A DNA stretch of 64,000 bases, taken from Lycium barbarum (taxonomy: Eukaryota > Streptophyta > Magnoliopsida > Solanales > Solanaceae). Below the pieces are notes generated by a model that was not told the DNA's origin, ran no database searches, and was given only the letters and a program-made list of their open reading frames with translations. The stretch spans positions 2,371,001 through 2,435,000 of the forward strand of contig NC_083348.1 of NCBI RefSeq assembly GCF_019175385.1, read 5' to 3'. The position numbers and the translations under genes were made by a program. Positions 1-12,959 of the stretch are shown here, piece by piece. Position 1 is the stretch's first letter. The number at the start of each line of letters is the position of its first letter.

Positions 1-2482
1 ATCCAAAAATCTTAGTTTTCACATAGTTGTAAAGTACTCAAGACCCTCTTCAACGGGGTACAATTAGTTTGGCGAAAGGTGCGCGTTTGCGACAAGTCGG
101 AAATTCAAGAAAAGGTAAGAATTTTGCCCCTCTAATGTTATGGAATTGGTGTGAATGTGTTAAGGATTGAGAATAGACGAGAATTCCGTCGTTTTGATGT
201 GTGTGCAAAACCGTGGGTATATGTATATTTGATGTCATGGTCGTGTGCCCTAGGAAGAAGAAAGAAATGTGAATTGATCTTGTTTGGTTTGTTCAATGTG
301 TCGTTGTGACCTTTATGTCATAAATGAACGTTTAAAGAATTGAATTGGCGTTGGAAAAGGATTTCGGATCATTACGGGAAAGTGTATACCTTTTGTATAT
401 TTGCGCATATCATTGTATATCTTTGATGCTAAAGACTTTAAATGTGACATATAGTTGATGTTAATGAATTCGGAATGAATCGATGCAAGTTAGAATGTTC
501 GTCGTGACTTTTGATGTTTTGGATAGAATATGGAAAGTAATGAACTTTGAGAAATTTTGTATATGGTTTGGAACATATTTGGGATGTGATTGAATAATCT
601 TGAATGAGTGAATGAATACAATAATGTGGATATAGATTTGGAATTTTGAAGCTTGAATGAGAAGTTGCCAACTTATGCAATAAGGTAGAACTTTGAAGCT
701 AGAATGATTTGATTATGGTTTATGTTGTTTGATGATGTTTGGGTTGTTGTTGTTGATGTATTTTGAGCCGAGATAAGTCTCGGGGGTGTTAGATTTATAG
801 GGGAAATGCTGCCGAAATTTCAGTAGACAAAAATCAAGTTAATGGGAATTTTAAGCCTAAGAACCTCTAATTGGTAACTTTGACCATTTGCAGATTTCGG
901 ACGAAACGGGATTTGATTTTTGGGAGAGCATAAGACGTCTATAAGGTATGTAAAGCTCCCCACTTCTTCGTTTGGCATGTCTTAGTATGTTAGGTGAATA
1001 TTGGAACCTCCGGAGCATTTCTGCTCCTCGAAACCCGATCCACAGAATAGTTACTATTCATTCAATTCAATTGAAGCCTAAAGGCTCCATTTTGGCTAGA
1101 ATGCAACCAAATGTCCGAAACCTATCGAAACGTGATCGGGTCACTTGGAAATGATTATGTATGACCTTTTGGCCTCTAAATGTTCGTAAATTATGTTCGC
1201 CGCCTCGATTCGATCCGAGGTGGGCCCGCTAACCCCGAGACGCCCTATTTGTCCTATCGGGCTCTCGTTTTGGATAAACTTCGATATGGACTCTTCGGTT
1301 TTGAAACTTCCCCCTATGAAGTATGTTTTGACCATTATGATATGTTAAGTTACGTTCTGAGCCATACGTACCACTTTGGAAACATTTTGTGAAGTAAACC
1401 TTCGTATCAGCTAAGTATTCGATTATTTTGGATTATGAAATGACTTATGAAATCATTATGTTTTGAAAGGCTATTTTGAAATATGATTTGCATTTGTCTG
1501 CTCACGACTCCGCTCGTGCCTTATTATGACTTCGTTCACCGGTTCCTGGGCCGGTTATGATTCGTGCGCCCTATGATAATTCGGCCGTATGCTGTGTTCC
1601 GGTTCCCGAGGCCTCGCCATAGGGCCGGGTTCCGTTTGGAGTTATGCTGTGATATGGCTGGTGATGCGATACGCTCCCATATGTATGCGTTCGGGGATGT
1701 ACGGAGATTTGAAACCTTCTGGTGTTATGCTGTGTGTGGCGCCAGCGTCGGAGTGGCGACCACATTCTTGAGCGTTTGCATGATTTCGTCTGCATTATGT
1801 ATATGTATATGATTCTGATACGGATTTTGACATACCGATTTGTACTCCACTTTGTTATCTGATTTGCTTTCAGTTTTGGCCCATATTTCTGTACTCCGTG
1901 CTTTACATACTTAGTACATATTTCGTACTGACCCCCTTTCTTCGGGGGCTGCGTTTCATGCCCGCAGGTACAGATATTGGTTATCCTCCACTGTAGGCTT
2001 CACTCTCTGCTATTTCGGGGTACTCCTTCTTGACTCGGAGTCCACTTTTGGTACAGACTTCTTTTGCTATGTATATATTCTGTACATTTGACTATTTGGG
2101 TACGGCGGGGCCCTGTCTCGCCATATGCCTTTGTTTTGAATTCGTAGAGGCCTGTAGTCATATATGTGGGGCGAGGGTCCTATATATGTTTGTTTGATCT
2201 TGTTTTCTGGTCTTAAAGCGGTCCGTTTGTTATGATGGCCCTAAATGGCCCTTATGCTTATATTTGCACTTATGACCGGCGATGTCCATTCCGCCGCTCC
2301 GTTTGGATTTGATACGACATTTTGATTTGTGCGACCGCTTAAGACATGTTTTGATATAAATTATGTTTGATATGACTTTTATGAAATTCTGAAATAAGAT
2401 CGGATTTGGTAAATGAATATGTGATTTGGTCTGGGTACCCAGGTAGGGTGCCAGTCGCGGCCCACGGGGCTGGGTCGTGACA
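1..2482 (+). mobile_element. Partial long LTR of a Ty3/gypsy-type element, left end outside window
   Basis: The segment ends in CTGGGTCGTGACA at 2482. Read in the opposite direction, it matches the LTR that begins TGTCACGACCC at 2897 and the one at 39277. Matching blocks include the stretch around 770-950 (compare 40940-41160 reversed) and the CCCGCAGGTA core near 1965. No coding region is supported inside. Its other end and TSD partner lie left of the window; the flank after it starts ATATA. It sits just upstream of a protease exon of MULE1, so it has invaded that element. It may be a solo LTR or the right LTR of a longer element. Confidence 0.8.
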
Positions 2483-2896
2483 ATATATTTATGTATACTC
2501 TTTTCGGATAATCATTGTTGGCATTCAAAACGTACTTTATGTATATGTAAAACTATCCAATGTATTTGGTTCAAGTTTATTGATATTTTTTGAATTTACA
2601 TTCCATGTATCTGGTTGCCTTTTTTTTTCAAATACACACAGTTTTTAATGTTTCTTTTCGGTACGACAGGCGACTTTATGTGTACAACTCATACCGAGGC
2701 AGCGCAGGCCACAATGCGGTTGTAGAAACCCTCCTGCTACATTATTTACACATAAGTGGATTCTACACTAAAAAACTGGCATAAATTGGCAGAATCACCC
2801 AGCTAATACGGACATGACATAGAATGAGAACTTTCAAGTGGAGTATGTAGAAAATCTGCCGCAGCCAGACACTACCAGCATGTACGTATATTTTAA

Positions 2897-5845
2897 TGTC
2901 ACGACCCAACCCCGTAGGCCGTGACTGGTATCCTAACTGGATACCCATACGTACCTACTTATCAGAATTGGCGTATTATACAAAAAATTTTGTTTTCAAA
3001 ATAAGTGTTTACAGATTCGAGCTAATACAGATACGGCACACGTACACATGTGCAAACCTGAACATACTGAAATCCACAGATAAGCCGATGAGGCTAACAT
3101 ACATACGGAGTCGCAAGATCGTTCGTACCTACCTGAACAGATGTAACCCGTAACCCACATATCTATCTACAGGCCTCTACAGACATACAGAATCAGATGA
3201 CGGGACAGGGCCCTGCCGTACCCAGAGTAACCATACATACAGAAAATACCGAAGACAAAAGATATATACCAAAAGTACACGCTCCGGATCAAAGGGAGCT
3301 CTTCCAAACTGCAGAACCGATGCCCTAAACTGGCGGCGTATCTCCAGGTGCGTCTGTACCTGCGGGCATGTAACGCAGCCCCCGAAGAACCGGGGGTCAG
3401 TACAAAAATGTACCGAGTATGTAAAGCAGGAATATATCAAACATAATCATGATCTGGACCAGAAGCACAGAAATATAATAGGCAGAATCATAAGCCGGAC
3501 GGACAGAGCCATAGTCCCGACAGACGGACAGAATCATGGTCCAGACAGACAGAATCAAAATCCATACGGACATACAGAATCCGAACCCATACGGACAGAC
3601 AGAATCATAACCAGTCGGACAGATAATCCAGATGGACAGACAGAATCATAACCAGTCAGACAGATAATCCAGACGGACAGACAGTATCATAATCAGTCGG
3701 ATAGATAATCCAGATGGACAGACAGAATCATAACCAGTCGGACAGATAATCCAGACGGACAGACAGTATCATAACCAGTCAGACAGATAATCCAGACGGA
3801 CAGACAGAATCATAATCGGTCGGACAGATAATCCAGACGGACAGACAGAATCATATATAGGGTACAGGAACGTGGTCGCCACTCCTGCCATTGGCACCAC
3901 AACACAACATATATCAGAAATTCTTCTCCGATCTCTGTCATACATCATAACATAACCACGGTACCCGGGGGCGGACAGATAACACAGCACCCCGAGCCCG
4001 GACACATCATACTTCATAATATATCCTCGGTAATCGGGGACGGACATATACCACAGTACCCCGAAACCGGACACATCATACTTCGGAATTCACATATGGG
4101 GCTCGGCGGCCCATCCGCACGATATACATACCGGCCCGGGATCCGGTGAAAGGAATCATAACACATGCACGAACTGATTAATGAAAAACCACATACGTAC
4201 AAATCGTCGTACAGATTCCACGGAACAGAAATAGGCCAACTGGCAGATCGAATCAAGTATTCAGATAGTTTTCAAACTACGCACCTACACGTCACTTGGG
4301 GAGGCACGACAGATCATAACCCGAACTAGATTTTCAGATATCAAAACCATATTGTGAGATTTATATAAAAACAGTCATATTATGTTCAAAATGATAGTTC
4401 AGATGTTGTCTGTGAAAAACGGACGAAAATGAGGCAATTTAGATCATTCACGGGGTATCGGGGCTCCGTGGGCCCACCTCGGACCAACTCGAGGCAAGAT
4501 ACATAAATTACTGATAAAAGACTTTATGAGGTCATCCATAATCATTCGGAAGTATTCCGACTCCGTTTAGGAAGGTTTCGTACAAAAGCATACTTTAAAG
4601 ATATTTTATAAGGACATGGTTTCAATCTTACTGAAGGAATTGGAGCAGATTTCCATATCGAATTCCGAGGAACGGAGTCGTATTTAAGGCTCGCGGCCGA
4701 GCCTATTATGTTCAGAACATGCCTAAGAATGAAGGGAAAGGCTTTACATACCTTAGCTGCGTCTTACGTTTGTCCAAATTCAATTCCCGTTTCGCTCAAA
4801 ATCTACAAATGGTCACATTTACCAATTGTCAATAGTAAGACTTTTAGCATTCTTTAATTCACTATTTGTCTACAGAAATTTGGGCAGCATCTCCCCTGCT
4901 TATATGCCTAGCCCGAATTTTTAATTCAGCAGTCAACAACACAACAACAATACCAACATCAATAATATCCTTTTTCATATCAACATATTCCATAAAACAG
5001 CCCACACGCTGTTTTCCAACTTTTATAAGTAATTAACTCAGTATACAATTATTTAATCGCGTCTTCTTCGTAAATAAACTAGTATTAACACAAATAGGAA
5101 GAGATTCATACCTTTCTCCTTTTAATATTGTTGTATCTTCCCTTTTTCACCTTAGTTTTATGCCACAACGCACTGCCATACGATTCTGCAGTGAAAACTA
5201 TACGCTATCCGGAATGAAATTGGGAAATTATACCTGGTTTGGGCTAAAATTTGGTGGTGGAAAGTTGGGAAATTTTCTGGGATTTTTGGGGTGGTGTTCG
5301 TGGTTTTGGACTGAAAATGAGGGGGTCTCCCCCTCTTTATAATTGTTTTGGAAGCTGCCAGAAGCAGCTGGAAAAGTGCTCATCGCGATTGCGCTGCCTT
5401 CTGGCGCGATCGCGTAGAGTTAAATGATTTCCTTCTGCGCGTTCGCGCCCCCTCTGGGCGCGTTCGCGCAGGGTTAAAATTTCTGACTGGATGTTCGTTC
5501 AGTAAAACAGTCATAACTTTTGATCCCGATATCGTATGAGGGCCCACGGCCTATGGATGGAAATATAATTCAACTATCTACAACTTTTATTTCTGGGCGT
5601 TTTCCCAAATTCCAAACTTATAATACCGTGTTTGCCCCTAGAAATCAGATCATCCGAAAATGCTTCCTTAAATTGTCCTTTTGGAGGGCTTCCACTTTGA
5701 TTTGGCCCAAGGGTCCTTCTTGAGTTGTGTTTAACTTCACATATGTGATTCATATAATTTGTCACATGTCCCAAAAAAAATCTTGACGTGTGGGCCCCAC
5801 CTCAGCTTACAAATAATCCGACGTTCGAAAATACATGATATAACA
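2897..5845 (-). mobile_element. Solo LTR (2.95 kb) in an intron of the MULE1 protease gene
   Basis: It begins TGTCACGACCC at 2897 and ends ATATAACA at 5845. It is flanked by the perfect 5-bp duplication TTTAA (2892-2896 and 5846-5850). In element orientation (minus strand) it reads TGTTATAT...GGGTCGTGACA, so it has the TG...CA ends of an LTR. It has no internal domain, no PPT and no second LTR, so it is a solo LTR left by recombination between LTRs. It shares long blocks with the LTR at 39277-42826, for example 4940-5130 with 41490-41660. It lies fully within an intron. Confidence 0.9.
3612..3857. repeat. Six-copy 41-bp tandem array inside the solo LTR
   Basis: Units begin at 3612, 3653, 3694, 3735, 3776 and 3817, each of the form cagtcggacagataatccag followed by acggacagacagaatcata with few differences. 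The period is exactly 41 bp throughout. The array sits about 700-960 bp from the TGTCACG end, close to where the related LTR at 39277 has a different array. Confidence 0.9.
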
Positions 5846-6287
5846 TTTAATGTATTGCAATTTTTCATATACGGGGTTCATTCTAATAATTCTACTTCTT
5901 TTATACCTTACCAGGGATTGTGGTGTATACGTAGCAGCGTTCGCTGAATATCTAAGCACTAGTAAAGGTATCCCAGCACAAATCGATGCAACAATGATCC
6001 GCACTAGGTATGGCGCACTCCTTTGGGACTATGCTTTACGGAAGATCGATGAACATGCTATGAGCGACATTGAGGCGGCACCAAAACCAGTTAGGCCAGC
6101 AGTGGACTATGGCAAAGCTGTCAGAATTGATATTACTTAGGATTGATGTAGGAATATTTAATTGTAATTTCAGACTATGGCTATTTTGATAGCAAATATT
6201 TTAGATTTAGTTAGTTTCTGACTATCTTATCATTTTACTTAAGTTTTAACTGGAACATTTAAGCTTACTCTAATTTATCAAAGTTGT

Positions 6288-6790
6288 GTGATTTTATTTT
6301 GGGAATTTAGATGGATGTGTATATCTAGCTATATCTTGGAAGCGACTAAGTGTGGTACACTATAAATACGTACGCTTATTTATATATTGAAACAAGGGTG
6401 TTATATGTATTTGAAAACGCCAAACCCATAAACGTTAACATTTTTCAAATACATCTGCAAGTTTTTCAGATACACTGTTTAAATTACATGCACTTGATGT
6501 ATGTTGGAAACAATACTACATTTTAATATACGGTGACCATTTTTTGGATGAATGTGTAAATCTGCCTACATTCTAATATACAGTGACCATTGTGTGATTT
6601 TGTTTAGTTCAATTTATATGAATGTGTATATCTTGCTATATGGGTTATATGTATTTGAATTCACCAAACCCATAAACATCAACATATTTCAAATACATCT
6701 ACAACTTATTAAGATGGCAGAGTCAGATACACTTTCTACATTATATATATTTGATGTATTTTGGCACCATTATTACATATTAAAATATAG
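6288..6790. repeat. Imperfect direct duplication in the space between the two MULE1 genes
   Basis: About 6288-6490 and 6592-6735 share GTGTGATTTT, then GTGTATATCT-GCTATAT, then CCAAACCCATAAAC and TTTCAAATACATCT. The first copy carries extra bases. The stretch 6141-6997 separates the protease stop from the transposase stop and holds no other gene I can support; it is AT-rich 3' flanking sequence of the two convergent genes. Confidence 0.65.
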
Positions 6791-6997
6791 TAACTATTTT
6801 TTTTTGAAAGAATTGATGTTGCCTTTTATATTCATTTGTGAATGAATTTAAAGATAACTATTCAATACAATTCTAAATGAAGATATCACACAAGTAGTAC
6901 GTGAAACATATTTCATTTTTCATTCAAAAAAAAAAAAAAATGCAAACCAATAGTGTATTTAGTGTAACAAATCTAAACTTCTACAAACAAAAAATAA

Positions 6998-9774
6998 TTA
7001 TTTCCTTCTAGGGGAATTACTACAAGATCGTCTATTATCTCCAGTCTATCCGCAAGTACAACAAGCATGTCTCTTTTTTCCAAGAAGAAATTCAAATAAC
7101 GGTTTATCACGCTTTTTCTTCGGCCTACCATGAGGTCTCTTGTATCTTGGTGGCAAAACAACATCCTCTGATATGTATGTTGGAATCTTCCATTCCCGCT
7201 CGTCAGGGAGAGGATCCACGGAGACATCATACGTCTTCACCACGGTGTGCAGTTTGAACAATTCGGAACAGTAATCATCAGCCATTAGATTTTTCTTCTT
7301 AATGACAGCCCATGCATGTGGGCATGGAATTTCGTCTATTTGAAACATCCGACAACTGCAAGTTTTGTTGTCCAAGTTAACGATGAAACGCCTTCCTACA
7401 TCATATACTGTGTACAAGTATTCGGTTGATGGTTCGACCTACAACAGATCAGTCAAATTCAACAAAAACATACTTCACGTAAATTCAAATACACATAAGT
7501 TCATGATTGCAAAGATTAAACCATTATAGTCATAAACATATTGCTAATTATTTTTCATAGCTGACTAATTGTATTTGATCAATCTAGTCACATACACCAA
7601 ATATGTGAAAATATTTGACACATATATCCAGACTGCATATAATTAAATACAACAAATACAGTAATGTAATAGAATCAAAATACTTATTCAACTAATAAAT
7701 ACATGTTATCATTTTCACATAGATCTCACAGATTCCATATGATAAATATATCAAATACAATGAACATAAATGAATCTCAATCGAACATACTTAAGCAAAT
7801 TGAAAAGAAACATACCGTCATACGTAAACATAGATACTCATTTATTGACAACATCTCCTGAAACTTTTTACCGAGTGTTGTGAACGTGTATGTACCATTT
7901 TTCCGGTTATTATAATTCCATCTTCCAAACATCTTCCTCACTTCTTCCGGAAAATCAAATATAGGAAGCTCTCGTGCTGCTACAAGGTGACGATTAATAC
8001 ACTCTGCTATGTTTGAAGTCATTGTCCACCCTCGTTTAGCAGTTGCATACACTCTAGCCCACTTCTCTCTTCCAGCCAATTCCAAATACTCTGCCACCCG
8101 AAAATCTGGCTTCTCAACTTTGCCCATAAGCTCATCAAAATCTTCCTGCGTGTACGCTTTTGCCATTGCATAAAATGCGGGACTCAACACATCATGGCTC
8201 TTCTTATACTTCTTACATACGTTACCCCAAAAATGCCATATGCATGCTTAATGCGGCACATTCGGATAGATTCTAGAAACAGCTTTGTTTATGCTTTCAT
8301 GCCTATCAGAAACAATACACATGTTCTCTCTCAAACCATACGCTTCCCTGAATCGCTCAAAGAACCACGTCCAAGACCTGTCATTTTCTGAATCTATCAC
8401 ACCATATGATAAAGGAAGTATATTACCTGCACATACCGCGGCAATTAAAAAAAAATCAGTTCTACATATTCATTCTTTAGTATAATCAAGCTGAACCGTG
8501 TATTTGACTTACCTCCACTGTCTAACAAGCTTGCTGAAACGAACGTTCCGTTGTATGCTGTTTTGAGGTGGCTCCCGTCAACTACAACAATTGGCCTACA
8601 ACAATCAAACCCTTTGATGAATGCATACAATGCTATAAACAGATACAGAAACTCGTTTTCGTCGGATTTTCGCATTCTTATATGTGAACCTGGATACGTT
8701 TTATCCAAGATGTATAGGTACCCAGGTAATTTTTTGTAAGAATCTGATGGTTCACCCATTAAATCCTTCATTGCTTTTTCCTTAGCCCGCCAAGCAACCA
8801 TATAGGACACATCCATTCCAAGATCATTTCTTACATCCTCCGCTATATCATTAGGTGTGTATTTCCTCTTATGGTTGGCTACTTTTGGTTTTACAGTTCT
8901 ACCTATAAACCAACTTGTCGCATGGCGTTGTGAACACACCTTATCTTTTAGCGGACATGTATGCTTGTCACGAAACTCCCTAACCCTGAACATTTCTAAT
9001 TTATCAACGCTCGATGCCCTAAATTTCCAATCACACTCTTCAGACACACATAGTGTATAGCTTCAAATACAAACATGAAAACAAATACATTAGTTGACAA
9101 TAAATCAGATAACTACATTAAATTTAAAATATAATAGTTCAGAACAATTAAACACACCTTATCGCATTAGACCTCTCGGCACGAAAATTGAACCTGTTGG
9201 AAATTGCATAATTCGCCATAACAGCCTTTAGTGTATCTTTGTCCTTGTAAACTTGATCAACAACAACCTTTTTTTGGTTCTTATCTGATATAACCAGATT
9301 TGTGTCGTTTTCGAACACAACAACGGCATTGCCACAACTTGAAGAAGCTAAGTCTCCACTCACTACTGTTTCCATAGCATTTGTTTGTTTTATGTAACCA
9401 ATTTGCAAAAATCCTCCTTCAATACAACTTTCACCAGATACACAAGTATCAACGCTTTTATCAGTTGTAGTTATGCACAAAGGATACATCGCTAACTATT
9501 TGTTCTCTTTCTTCAATTCCACATACACCCTAACACTCATATCATTATGTATTTCCATTGGCGTATCGTTACCTTCAACTATATATTTGATGTATATGTT
9601 TTTCAGTTGCATGTCTATATTCAGCTGAGTTGCAACTGCTTGTAATAAGTCTATATATGTCGAATATTCTCTAAAAGCCACTGCATCGATTTTGAAATTC
9701 ACATAGCAGTTTTCATTGTTCCAATTACCTGAGTGTCTTAGCAACGACGATATAGTGGACATTCTTGTACTCAA
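6998..9774 (-). pseudogene. MuDR-type transposase gene of MULE1, four exons with in-frame stops
   Basis: Exons read on the minus strand: 9774-9158, 9060-8513, 8426-7816 and 7438 to about 6998, all with GT..AG ends. Exon 1 opens MSTRMSTISSLLRHSG, contains MEIHNDMSVRVYVELKK and the start of the MuDR DNA-binding domain (NRFNFRAERSNAIR). Exon 2 completes that domain and carries VVVDGSHLK, with the first catalytic Asp. Exon 3 has CIVSDRHESI, with the second Asp, and SNIAECIN, with the likely Glu. Exon 4 has the SWIM zinc finger CSCRMFQIDEIPCPHAW and a broken C-terminal zinc knuckle. In-frame stops lie at 9498-9496 (TAG), 8250-8248 (TAA) and inside the knuckle (TAG after CCTCG). The enzyme would cut and paste MULE ends; as read here it cannot be made whole. 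The DDE-type residues are otherwise kept. Confidence 0.85.
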
Positions 9775-10926
9775 AATGAATGAACTAGTTGAGATTGATT
9801 ACAACCTGAAATACATTATAAAATAATATACAAAATTAAATACACAAATCTACTACATACATATTTTCAAATGCATTAACATTTATGTATCTGAGTTAGC
9901 TTATGAAAACACTATCTCAGATACATAAATACACACAGCCATATATACACATCTGAAACATATTTGAAGCAGAAACTGTGTTTATCAAATACGCACATAG
10001 TTTCAAATACACCAGTTCATATCATAATGAACACATGAAACAGTCTACCAAATACATAAATACCGACAGAATTATATATACAGCAATCTATTCTATACAG
10101 TATTCCAAATACATTAACACTCGTGACAAACATAAGAGATATACAATACACTGTCTCAAATACATACAAAGACATCGTATTTATTTATGTATTTGGGATG
10201 GGAAAACAACAACACAACAAAAACACCAAGATTTGTGTATTCACAAATTGAAACAAACTACATAAATACGAAAACTGAATGTATATGTTTTCAACACACA
10301 CTTCATCACTGGTCAAATACCCAACAAACATACAACACAAAAATACTACATTCAATTTTTTTGCCGAACATATAACACATTTATTTGAAACTCGTCGCTG
10401 AAGAGCAATTCAAAGACGAAGGAACTTAGCAATGTTTGACAGATAAGAAGTAAAAAAACTACAAAAATCAATGCCAATCTGAAATACATTTTCAGTGTTT
10501 TTATTAAAAAAAAAAAAACAAAAAAACAGGTACTTTCGAATTACCATTAGATGATCGTATTTTGTTGTGTTGCTGTTTTTCCTCTGCAGTTGACTAGTTT
10601 GAATTTTTGAATTTTATGTTGCATTTGAAAAAGAAGGGTGGAGAGAAGGAGAATCGTGGAGAATATGGAAATGGAAGCTAAATTTGTGGAGCAGATTATG
10701 AAAGATATTATTATGAAATATATTTTCCCATTTAAGACCAAATTAAATGTCTATTTCTAAGGGATCTGTTTTTAAAGATACAGCTTCTGAGTCTATTTAC
10801 TATACCGTAAATACACGCAATACATATGGTAATTAACTAAAAAGGTAGCTACGAAATGTAATAAATAAAATGGTAGTTACTAATGGTAAGAACCTATAAT
10901 AAGGTAGTCATTCCTGTAAGTTTGCC
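9775..10926. repeat. AT-rich right subterminal region of MULE1 with dispersed CAAATACA motif
   Basis: This lies upstream of the transposase start and contains no gene. The octamer CAAATACA, or TGTATTTG on the other strand, recurs about every 50-100 bp between 9780 and 10330, with variants such as CAAATACG and CAAATACC. The terminal ~80 bp (10849-10926) match the MULE2 right end in layout. It probably holds the transposase promoter and protein-binding sites, but no TATA box could be assigned with confidence. Confidence 0.55.
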
Positions 10927-11949
10927 TAACTTATAAGTCAATCCAAACGGGCTCTATTTCTGCCCAATGGGTATTCCACGTAATTAAAATGGCTGGGGGC
11001 GAAAGATGGTAAATAGTTTGTCTTTAATAAGTAGTTAACGAGGTTTTCTCAGAAAATTTCTTTGTTGAAATTTTACAAACCTCTTTAGGCCTAATATTAG
11101 ATAAAAATTTGCCTTAAGGCAAACCTCTACTTTACCCCAACTTATGCCTTGCCTTTTTTTTTTTTTTTTACTGAGCCTAGATTTAAACCCAGAACCTCGG
11201 AGTATTAAGCGAAGGGCAAAGACCACCAATTTGAGGGGTAAAAATTAAAGACCACCCCCAGCGTTGTGCGTACCTACTTAACACATGAGCGTGTTATGCT
11301 TGTACCAAGATCATCCAACTACAACCCCCAAGTTAAAATGATAACTAACCAAACCATGACTTGGTTGATTTTGAACACATTTGTTGGTGAAGCTTGAGAT
11401 ATCGTTGATTATTCGAGTTCATTTTCTTGGCAATAAATTTACTAGAAAACTCAGCTCCTATAGAAAATACAAGAATCCATCACTTGGACAGTAAACTTAT
11501 CAGTACATCCTCCAGCAACACTAGCCATATCACTTGGGTCAGTTGAAAAATGCCAGCAACAGGCAGAATGACAAGATCTCATGCAGCTTTGATGGTGAGA
11601 TTAAAACTAATTATCTTGAGCATTGCAAAAGGATAACATAAAAACAAATATTCACATTGCAAAATTTGCGCTTGACAAGTTCGTCCCACTAAAATTCCTC
11701 TACAAAACAATAGAAGATCCTGAATATGCGAATCCACTTAAATAAAACTTTGATGTCACACCACATGCTATCTTCTGGTGAGACCAAAATAAAAATTTCA
11801 AACATCTACCTAAACGAAAAGCATCGTAGACGAGTAAACTGAGAACATGAGAGACGTGTCATCATCCTGCAAACACAAAACAAAGTGCATGATGTCACTC
11901 AAGAAAGTAATGCAGCTATCTGTCATTCAAGAAAGTAATGGGGGTGGTT
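10927..11949. other. Intergenic stretch with a possible minus-strand tRNA-type SINE at about 11030-11265
   Basis: No gene is supported. At 11145-11265 the minus strand reads GAGGTTCTGGGTTTAAATCT, resembling a Pol III B box, followed by CTCAGT and a run of 17-18 A. This fits a SINE, though I could not fix its ends. At 11901-11941 the phrase TCAAGAAAGTAATG occurs twice, 27 bp apart, just before the LTR-like start at 11950. Confidence 0.4.
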
Positions 11950-12537
11950 TGTTAGACCCTAAGGTTCGAACATGCGGGACGCCGGGCGGAGACCGTGTCA
12001 AGGGCTTGTTGGCACGGGCGACTGTGGGTTTTGGAAGCAATGTGCGGTGCTGCTTAATGTGGACATTGTGTGCAACTATGTCAAGGTGCTTGGGTGATGG
12101 CAAAGCAGCCTTGAGTGTATGCCATTCACAAAGACAAGGACTGGCACACGGTACTAGCCAAGGTGTGCCCCAGACAATGGGACGACTCAGGCGTGCAGCA
12201 TGTGTGTTGGCATGAGCTAGACGGGTGTGAGTAAAGTCTGTGACAAGGGCATGGCATGGGCATAAAGATATGTTTAGAAATAAACTAAGTGTGGACGAAG
12301 CTGACAAGCAAAGCGTGCAGGGCATGTGAACGGTGGGCAAGTGTGCATAGCATGTGCGACAATTACGTTTGGAAAGGTGTCCTAAATCATGACTTATGTT
12401 TCCTTCATTTATGCAGCCTTGACATGTGCCAGGCACGCCCTTCCCCTTGTAACTGCCATTGGCAGCTCCTTTTTTAGTAGGCAGTTGACTAAGGCATTTT
12501 TCAGTATTGTGAGCCTTCAAACTCGTGAGTCCTTTGT
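11950..12537 (+). mobile_element. LTR-like fragment next to a gypsy relic
   Basis: It starts TGTTAGACCCT directly after the purine-rich GGGGGTGG, just as the clearer LTR at 13789 starts TGTTAGCCCC after GGGGTGG. Beyond the first bases it diverges, so it may be another LTR type or a rearranged copy. It abuts a minus-strand reverse-transcriptase fragment at about 12537, where the reading frame loses similarity to the family. Confidence 0.45.
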
Positions 12538-12865
12538 AAAATTTGAAGTTAGGCAGCCGCAAGATCGGCTCTGAAGCAATGGCTTCCTTCAGAAATCTGA
12601 ATGCACCATCACAAGTTTCGGACCATACCCACTTAACATTTTTCTTCAGTAAATCTGTCAATGGGGCAGCTTTCTTCGAATACCCAACAATGAATTTCCG
12701 ATAGTAGTTTGCCATCCCAAGGATAGACCTCAAGTCTTTCATGCTGCTCGGTGCCTGCCAATCAACAATAGCCGGCACCTTCTTTGGATTCATCCGTACC
12801 TGATTCTGACTTACTACTTGCCCAAGAAACTGTACTTCTTGTTGTGCAAACTCACACTTCTCCAT
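12538..12865 (-). pseudogene. Ty3/gypsy reverse transcriptase fragment
   Basis: The minus strand encodes EKCEFAQQEVQFLGQVVS, LRSILGMANYYRKFI and EAIASEPILRLPNF. These are the end of a gypsy reverse transcriptase and the start of its RNase H region. It covers about 110 residues of a polyprotein that is normally more than 1000 long. It is oriented against the integrase fragment that follows and is joined to a short reversed LTR piece (12876-12945), so the element is rearranged. Confidence 0.75.
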
Positions 12866-12959
12866 ATAGCACCTACATCCCTAACTACTAGGCACATTCA
12901 AATTCCAGTACAGTTAAAAGACTCTGCCACATGGCCAAATGGCCACATTCGGATAAGCA

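Larger units (their letters stand above)
2650..6140 (+). pseudogene. C48/ULP1-like SUMO-protease-type gene of MULE1, 3' part, broken
   Basis: Two 3' exons are visible. The first, about 2650-2881, encodes RRLYVYNSYRGSAGHN, the strand that carries the catalytic Asp in ULP1-type cysteine proteases. After a frameshift near 2780 and a stop at 2819-2821, it continues to ENLPQPDTTS. The second exon, 5909-6140, starts with DCGVYVAAFAEYLS, the Cys motif, and ends at TAG 6138-6140. The intron between them (GT at 2882) holds a solo LTR. C48 enzymes cleave SUMO-like modifiers at a His-Asp-Cys triad; the His exon is not visible here. The same exons and the same splice point (codon AT|G before the Cys exon) occur at 46917-47753 in MULE2. 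ULP-like genes carried by MULEs are known from plants (Kaonashi-type elements). The stop and frameshift make this a pseudogene. Confidence 0.8.
1..10926. mobile_element. MULE1: Mutator-like element carrying transposase and C48 protease genes (left end off window)
   Basis: The element holds a plus-strand C48 protease gene and a minus-strand MuDR-type transposase gene that face each other, the same layout as MULE2 at 36456-59001. The right end is placed at 10926 (...GTTTGCC). The motif CTACGAAATGT (10849-10859) lies 67 bp from it, as CTACGAGATGT (58924-58934) lies 67 bp from the right end of MULE2. The left terminus and the TSD cannot be checked here; the flank begins TAACTTATA. Both genes carry stops, so this copy looks non-autonomous. 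Confidence 0.8.

Noticed and set aside
11847..12215. Plus-strand open frame of 122 codons across an LTR-like segment
   Set aside because: It has no recognisable domain and lies in low-complexity GGCATG-rich sequence; likewise for the many frames at 13800-14400 and 33600-34070.
12538..12865. Endogenous pararetrovirus reverse transcriptase
   Set aside because: The fragment sits beside chromodomain-bearing integrase and LTR sequence of the same relic; no coat or movement protein motifs are present. A Ty3/gypsy origin fits better.
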